From: Allomuricauda sp.
Lineage (GTDB): Bacteria > Bacteroidota > Bacteroidia > Flavobacteriales > Flavobacteriaceae
Reading direction: 5' to 3'
Assembly (NCBI GenBank): GCA_028289745.1
Contig: JANQOD010000238.1
Span: 1-9,835, forward strand
DNA: 9,835 nt
Both the position numbers and the translations under genes were made by a program. Positions 6,846 to 9,835 of the stretch are shown one piece after another. Positions within the stretch are counted from its first letter, which is position 1. Each line of letters opens with the position of its first letter. Below the pieces are notes generated by a model, which did no database searches, had not been told where the DNA came from, and was given only the letters and a program-made list of their open reading frames with translations.

Positions 6846-7309
6846 TTACCTATTAGCGTTATGTATTGCCGAATCGGTCTTCGGAACGGCATAACAGATC
6901 ATCAATTTCCTTTTTCCCCATTCACGGGCCTTTTTGACATCGGTGCCCATATAAATATCGATTCTTTTCCGCCATTTGCGGTGCATTTTGTCCTTCACAT
7001 AGAAGGTATCGGGAAACGTATCGATTTTCACCATGGTGTTTCGGGCAAGCCCATACTTCAAAAGATCACGTGAAACGGCTATCACCTTCATGTCTGGTTT
7101 GAGCGTATCGCCCCATGCCGCCAAATTTGCCAAGCTATCGGTCTGCCATGACACCGAATTATAGGCCGAGGCAATGACCTCAAGTCCGTACCAATCATGT
7201 GTTTCCACCTTTTTGGGGAAACCTCGCGTTTACAGGAAAACACCGTTGATGTCCCTATAAAAACAAGAACGGTCAACAAAAGTCTTAAGCGCACATCGTT
7301 CACTTTCAT
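6846..7309 (-). CDS. 3D-domain lipoprotein, split by a -1 frameshift
   Basis: Two frames together encode one protein. From the ATG at 7309 the first 33 codons give a lipoprotein signal (MKVNDVRLRLLLTVL...VFSC, Cys26) and then KREVSPK. The frame then runs into meaningless sequence that stops at 7088. The rest of the protein lies in the -1 frame, readable from about 7211 to the TAA at 6846: VETHDWYGLEVIASAYNSV, AWGDTLKP, VIAVSRDLL, VKDKMHRKW and IDIYMGTDVKKAREWGK. This is the 3D domain (three conserved Asp) shared with MltA-type lytic transglycosylases, here as a stand-alone short protein as in many Flavobacteriia. Joined, it would be about 154 residues. The ATGA overlap with the pirin stop (7306-7309) supports the upstream start. 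A GTG at 7208 could restart translation, giving 120 residues without a signal. The cause may be recoding, mutation or an indel error. Confidence 0.8.
7211..7217 (-). other. Slippery heptamer C CCA AAA at the frame junction of the 3D-domain gene
   Basis: In the frame set by the ATG at 7309, codons 31-34 read TCC CCA AAA AGG, so the heptamer C_CCA_AAA fits the X_XXY_YYZ rule in exact phase. A -1 slip here continues AAG GTG GAA into the 3D-domain frame. A GAGG lies a few nt upstream. I see no strong hairpin at the usual 5-9 nt downstream; only a weak GAGG/CCTC pair about 30 nt on. The same C4A5 run is also a likely place for a sequencing indel. Confidence 0.45.
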
Positions 7310-8175
7310 GGAAGCGGTACATAGGTCTTGTCATTTTCCATCATGGGAAACGTTTTGTTCTGCCAATCGGTCTTGGCCTTTTCGATTTTTTCCTTGCTCG
7401 AAGAGACAAAATTCCAGAAAATATGACGTCCCTCTTCAAAAGGCTCGCCACCGAACAGCAAAAGATGTGAATGGGGCCGTAACACAATATCACAGGTATC
7501 TTCGACCTTCGAGACCAAAATATGGCCCTTTTCAACCATTTCGCCACAGGCCGTAATGGCCCCTTCTACGATACAGATGCCGATTTCGCCCTTTAAATCG
7601 CCATTGACGTTGAGTTCAAAGGTTTCTGTATTCTTTACCTCGACCATGAACAAGGGTGAGTGCACGGGTACCGGCGATTGTTGCCCATACCCACTGCCCG
7701 CCACCAAGGTGAACTCGGCGCTGCCCTTGCTCCATTTGGGCAAATCGACCGCGTCGATATGATGAAATTCAGGTGCCATCTCCTCTAAATGCTTGGGCAG
7801 CGCGACCCAAATCTGGTAGCCATGGGCGGTAAAGGTCTCGCCGTTTCGTAAATGTTCGGGGGTGCGCTCTGAGTGTGAAACGCCCTTTCCGGCCGTCATC
7901 CAGTTCACCGAGCCCGGTTTGATGAGCTGCTGGGTACCCAAGCTGTCTTCATGCATGATCTCGCCCTCAAGCATATAGGTCAATGTCGAAAGTCCGATAT
8001 GGGGGTGTTGGTCCACATCCATATAGGTATTCGGGCCCAATTGCGTAGGGCCCATATGGTCGATAAAGATGAAGGGGCCGATCATACGCTTTTTGCGAAA
8101 GGGAATCAATCGCCCCACCAAAAAATCACCGATGTCACGGCTTCGTTCTTCAATGATCATTCCGATGTTCGACAT
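7306..8175 (-). CDS. Pirin family protein
   Basis: This 289-residue bicupin belongs to the pirin family. The metal ligands of the N-terminal cupin are present: H57 and H59 (DQHPHIGLST), H101 and E103 (GVSHSER). GPFIFIDHMGP at 33-43 and the WMTAGKGVSHSE block are typical. The C-terminal cupin is at about 165-270. There is no signal peptide, so it acts in the cytoplasm. Some pirins are quercetin 2,3-dioxygenases, others bind regulators or metabolic enzymes; the role here is not shown. It is the first gene of the minus-strand operon and overlaps the 3D-domain gene by 4 nt (ATGA). A well-formed Bacteroidota promoter lies just upstream. Why a cytoplasmic cupin heads a set of envelope enzymes is unclear. 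Confidence 0.93.
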   Translation of the reverse strand: MSNIGMIIEERSRDIGDFLVGRLIPFRKKRMIGPFIFIDHMGPTQLGPNTYMDVDQHPHIGLSTLTYMLEGEIMHEDSLGTQQLIKPGSVNWMTAGKGVSHSERTPEHLRNGETFTAHGYQIWVALPKHLEEMAPEFHHIDAVDLPKWSKGSAEFTLVAGSGYGQQSPVPVHSPLFMVEVKNTETFELNVNGDLKGEIGICIVEGAITACGEMVEKGHILVSKVEDTCDIVLRPHSHLLLFGGEPFEEGRHIFWNFVSSSKEKIEKAKTDWQNKTFPMMENDKTYVPLP

Positions 8176-8187
8176 GCCTCAATTGTT

Positions 8188-8195
8188 TATATTCG
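8188..8195 (+). promoter_or_regulatory. Possible -7 element of the serine hydrolase gene
   Basis: TATATTCG differs from TANNTTTG at one position and lies 31 nt before the ATG at 8227. No clear TTG is found 17-23 nt further upstream (GTTC is the nearest), so only half a promoter is visible. It would fire away from the pirin promoter with start sites almost back to back. Confidence 0.35.
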
Positions 8196-8207
8196 CCAAG
8201 AAAGTTA

Positions 8208-8241
8208 CAAAACTAAATTCCAAAATATGAAGTGGTTCAAA
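8208..8241 (-). promoter_or_regulatory. Promoter of the pirin-3D-amidase-M14 operon
   Basis: On the minus strand TTTG (8241-8238) and TAGTTTTG (8215-8208) are separated by 22 nt. Both match the Bacteroidota consensus TTTG / TANNTTTG, the second in all six fixed positions. Transcription would start near 8201, about 25 nt before the pirin ATG at 8175. The -33 half lies inside the first codons of the divergent serine hydrolase gene (ATG 8227). Confidence 0.6.
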
Positions 8242-9561
8242 CGCATTCTGCTATTACTTTTGGTGGTCATCGCCCTAGTGGTGTACCTCAACTATCCGAA
8301 GCTGAACATGATTTCGGGCTATGCCTCAAAATATATGGCCTCACAGGTCTATATCGCCGAAAGACAGCCCGACGCCGTTATCGAGAGCGATCTGCAATTT
8401 CCGCTGATCGAATTGGCCGAAACGGAGGTCGACAACAAAGAAACGAGTGCTTCGGCCACGGTGTACGGACTTATGGAACGCAAGGCCATAGACCGTCAGG
8501 GCCTGGGCTGCGTGCTGGTCAATGGCGATTATGCCGAGGGGGAACAATATCTACAACCCAAACGCAACTTTTCGACCCTTGGGCACCCCTACCCGTTCGG
8601 ACATTTACCCGCCATCGACACCGTGTTCGCCGAAATCGATTACGAACAACTGCAAAAAGCGGTCGCCTTGCCCTTTGCCAACAATGCGGTTCAGAATACA
8701 CGAACGCTGTTGGTACTGTACAAGGGCCATCTGCTACATGAGCAGTATGTGGCGGGCTTTACCAAAGACACCCCCGTTTTGGGCTGGTCGATGACCAAAA
8801 GCATACTGGCCACATTTTTTGGCATATTGGAGCACCAGAAGAAAATCGCCATGGATTGGCCGGCACCCATACCCGAGTGGAAAGACGATGGGCGCAAAGA
8901 CATCACCCTCGACCATTTGCTTCGGATGCAAAGCGGATTGGCATGGGAAGAGGTCTATACCGAGATTTCCGATGTGACCCAAATGCTGTTTTTGGACAGT
9001 GACATGACCGAGGCCCAAAAAAACAAAGAGGCCGTCGCCCAACCCACTGAAATCTGGAATTATTCGTCGGGCACCTCCAATCTGTTGTCGGGCATTCTGC
9101 GCATGCAGTTCAGATCGCACCAAGCGTATCTTGATTTTCCCTATGCATCGCTTATCGATAAGATCGGTATGCACTCTATGCTCATCGAAGCCGACTTGGC
9201 GGGCAATTATGTAGGCTCTTCGTATGCGTGGGCCAGCACGCGCGACTGGGCCCGCTTTGGGCAACTCTACCTGAACAAGGGCAAGTGGAACGGCGAACAG
9301 CTCTTTTCTCCCCAATGGGCCGAGTATGTCAGCACCCCTACCCAGCATTCAAATGGGCGCTATGGGGCACACTTTTGGCTGAACGCCGGCGGGGTCTATC
9401 CAGATGTGCCCAAAGACCTGTATTCATGCAATGGCTATCAGGGGCAATATGTGTTCATCATTCCCTCAAAAGAGTTGGTAGTCGTTCGTACAGGGCTCGC
9501 CGAGGACCCGGATTTTGATATCAATGGATTTTTGGCGGCTTTGGTAAAGTGCATAGAATGA
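8227..9561 (+). CDS. Membrane-anchored serine hydrolase, class C beta-lactamase/PBP4*-like family
   Basis: The ATG at 8227 gives 444 residues beginning MKWFKRILLLLLVVIALVVY, a signal anchor. The frame stays open upstream to 7951, but that part lies over the pirin gene and has no signal. The beta-lactamase fold covers about residues 155-440. The nucleophile motif is S188-M-T-K191, the Tyr motif is Y279-S-S, and a GYQG at 403-406 takes the place of the KTG/HxG motif. About 150 residues between the anchor and the fold are of unknown structure; they include a segment (KAIDRQGLGCVLVNGD) common to this subfamily, often called '6-aminohexanoate-dimer hydrolase-like'. Substrates could be esters, amides or D-amino acid peptides; resistance to beta-lactams is not implied. 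It is divergent from the pirin operon with 51 nt between starts. Confidence 0.9.
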   Translation: MKWFKRILLLLLVVIALVVYLNYPKLNMISGYASKYMASQVYIAERQPDAVIESDLQFPLIELAETEVDNKETSASATVYGLMERKAIDRQGLGCVLVNGDYAEGEQYLQPKRNFSTLGHPYPFGHLPAIDTVFAEIDYEQLQKAVALPFANNAVQNTRTLLVLYKGHLLHEQYVAGFTKDTPVLGWSMTKSILATFFGILEHQKKIAMDWPAPIPEWKDDGRKDITLDHLLRMQSGLAWEEVYTEISDVTQMLFLDSDMTEAQKNKEAVAQPTEIWNYSSGTSNLLSGILRMQFRSHQAYLDFPYASLIDKIGMHSMLIEADLAGNYVGSSYAWASTRDWARFGQLYLNKGKWNGEQLFSPQWAEYVSTPTQHSNGRYGAHFWLNAGGVYPDVPKDLYSCNGYQGQYVFIIPSKELVVVRTGLAEDPDFDINGFLAALVKCIE

Positions 9562-9714
9562 GGTTTTTGGAAGCCAAATAACAACTTTTAAGGCGCAAAC
9601 CACAGTTTTTTGCCACTTCACAACAATAATTTCACCCAGCAGACTTATGGGCGTACATTTACTATGTAATTAATTCAGAAAGTAAATTTTTTCATTTTCA
9701 TATAGTGTTCTCGT
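9562..9714. other. Intergenic stretch after the serine hydrolase gene
   Basis: I see no coding frame with recognisable content here. The stretch is AT-rich with short T runs (for example TTTTTT at about 9686-9692). The 150 nt between the hydrolase stop and the terminator is longer than needed for a simple 3' end, so a 3' UTR or a small RNA cannot be excluded. Confidence 0.3.
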
Positions 9715-9752
9715 AAAAGGGTCCTGATCTCAAAAAAGACAGGGCTCTTTTT
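9715..9752 (+). terminator. Rho-independent-type terminator
   Basis: AAAAGGGTCCTG (9715-9726) pairs with CAGGGCTCTTTT (9740-9751) over 12 bp, including two G-U wobbles. TCT/AGA inside can add 3 bp around a one-base bulge. The stem ends in a run of five T (9748-9752). It would terminate plus-strand transcripts, probably of the serine hydrolase gene 154 nt upstream. Confidence 0.7.
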
Positions 9753-9754
9753 AG

Positions 9755-9802
9755 TTAATGAAACTCCGTTTTATGTCTGCATAAAACGGTTAGTTGAATT
9801 AA
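9755..9802. repeat. Long imperfect hairpin with 10-bp perfect core
   Basis: CCGTTTTATG (9766-9775) and CATAAAACGG (9780-9789) form a perfect 10-bp stem with loop TCTG. Further pairing AACT/AGTT and TTAAT/ATTAA outside small internal loops extends the dyad to 9755-9802. There is no T run directly after it on either strand. It lies at the window edge, so whether it is a terminator, the 5' UTR of a next gene or a repeat cannot be decided. Confidence 0.5.
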
Positions 9803-9821
9803 TTCCGCTGAAAAGCGGAAT
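9802..9821. repeat. REP-like palindrome with GAAA loop
   Basis: ATTCCGCT and AGCGGAAT form an 8-bp stem closed by GAAA, a GNRA-type tetraloop, followed by CCC. The GGATTCCGC...GCGGAAT form recalls the repetitive extragenic palindromes of the GGATTCCCGC type found in many genomes. No other copy occurs in this window, so a repeat family is only suspected. Confidence 0.4.
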
Positions 9822-9835
9822 CCCATGAATTTTTG

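Noticed and set aside
7088..7204. Separate 73-aa gene at the start of the 3D-domain locus
   Set aside because: After residue 33 the sequence is Arg-rich and low in sense, while the -1 frame over the same DNA holds the conserved 3D domain; only the first part is real.
7951..8226. Upstream in-frame extension of the serine hydrolase frame
   Set aside because: It lies antisense to conserved pirin sequence and would bury the signal anchor; the ATG at 8227 gives a proper N-terminus.
8734..9348. Long minus-strand frame of 204 codons
   Set aside because: It is antisense to the serine hydrolase domain with its S188-x-x-K motif; its Arg/Gly/Ala-rich content is that of a shadow frame.
1..9835. CRISPR array, insertion sequence, prophage, toxin-antitoxin or defence island
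   Set aside because: No regular direct repeats, transposase, integrase or nuclease motifs were found; the genes belong to ordinary metabolic and envelope families.

Overview
The window looks like chromosomal DNA of a marine-type Flavobacteriaceae (Bacteroidota). The evidence is moderate GC, TANNTTTG-like -7 promoter elements, almost no strong Shine-Dalgarno sequences, many lipoproteins with an acidic stretch after the lipobox Cys, and family content (DUF1080 proteins, a short 3D-domain lipoprotein, a periplasmic molybdenum hydroxylase). The genus cannot be fixed from the sequence. No rRNA, tRNA, CRISPR, phage or transposase signal was found.

Left part (1-1096, minus strand): a two-gene operon for a periplasmic molybdenum hydroxylase of the isoquinoline 1-oxidoreductase / aldehyde dehydrogenase type. 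The 2Fe-2S subunit comes first, then a Tat-exported molybdopterin subunit that runs off the left edge. Next, on the plus strand, come a von Willebrand A-domain lipoprotein (1292-2386), a small DUF1059 protein (2416-2661) and a secreted DUF1080 protein with an N-terminal beta-rich domain (2716-3666). A second, single-domain DUF1080 protein (3748-4362, minus) faces it, and a 10-bp hairpin terminator sits between the two. The gap 4363-4715 holds a 54-codon single-TM small ORF (4540-4704, plus) and a small perfect palindrome.

Central and right part (4716-8175, minus): a tightly packed four-gene operon read as pirin, 3D-domain lipoprotein, AmpD-type amidase and M14 metallocarboxypeptidase, with junctions of -4, +2 and +4 nt. 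The last three are predicted envelope proteins whose families act on glycan strands, amide bonds and peptides of peptidoglycan, so the operon may be a murein-processing unit. The 3D-domain gene is split between two frames. Its lipoprotein signal and its catalytic-type domain are joined only by a -1 shift at an exactly phased slippery heptamer (C CCA AAA), so it is either programmed frameshifting, a real mutation or a sequence error. Divergent from this operon is a membrane-anchored class C beta-lactamase-type serine hydrolase (8227-9561). The pirin promoter appears to reach into its coding region. The last 270 bases hold a good hairpin terminator followed by two further hairpins.

Most genes are recognisable household or accessory Flavobacteriaceae genes. 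The points most worth checking are the split 3D-domain gene, the murein-type operon, the unlisted 54-aa membrane ORF and the paired DUF1080 genes.
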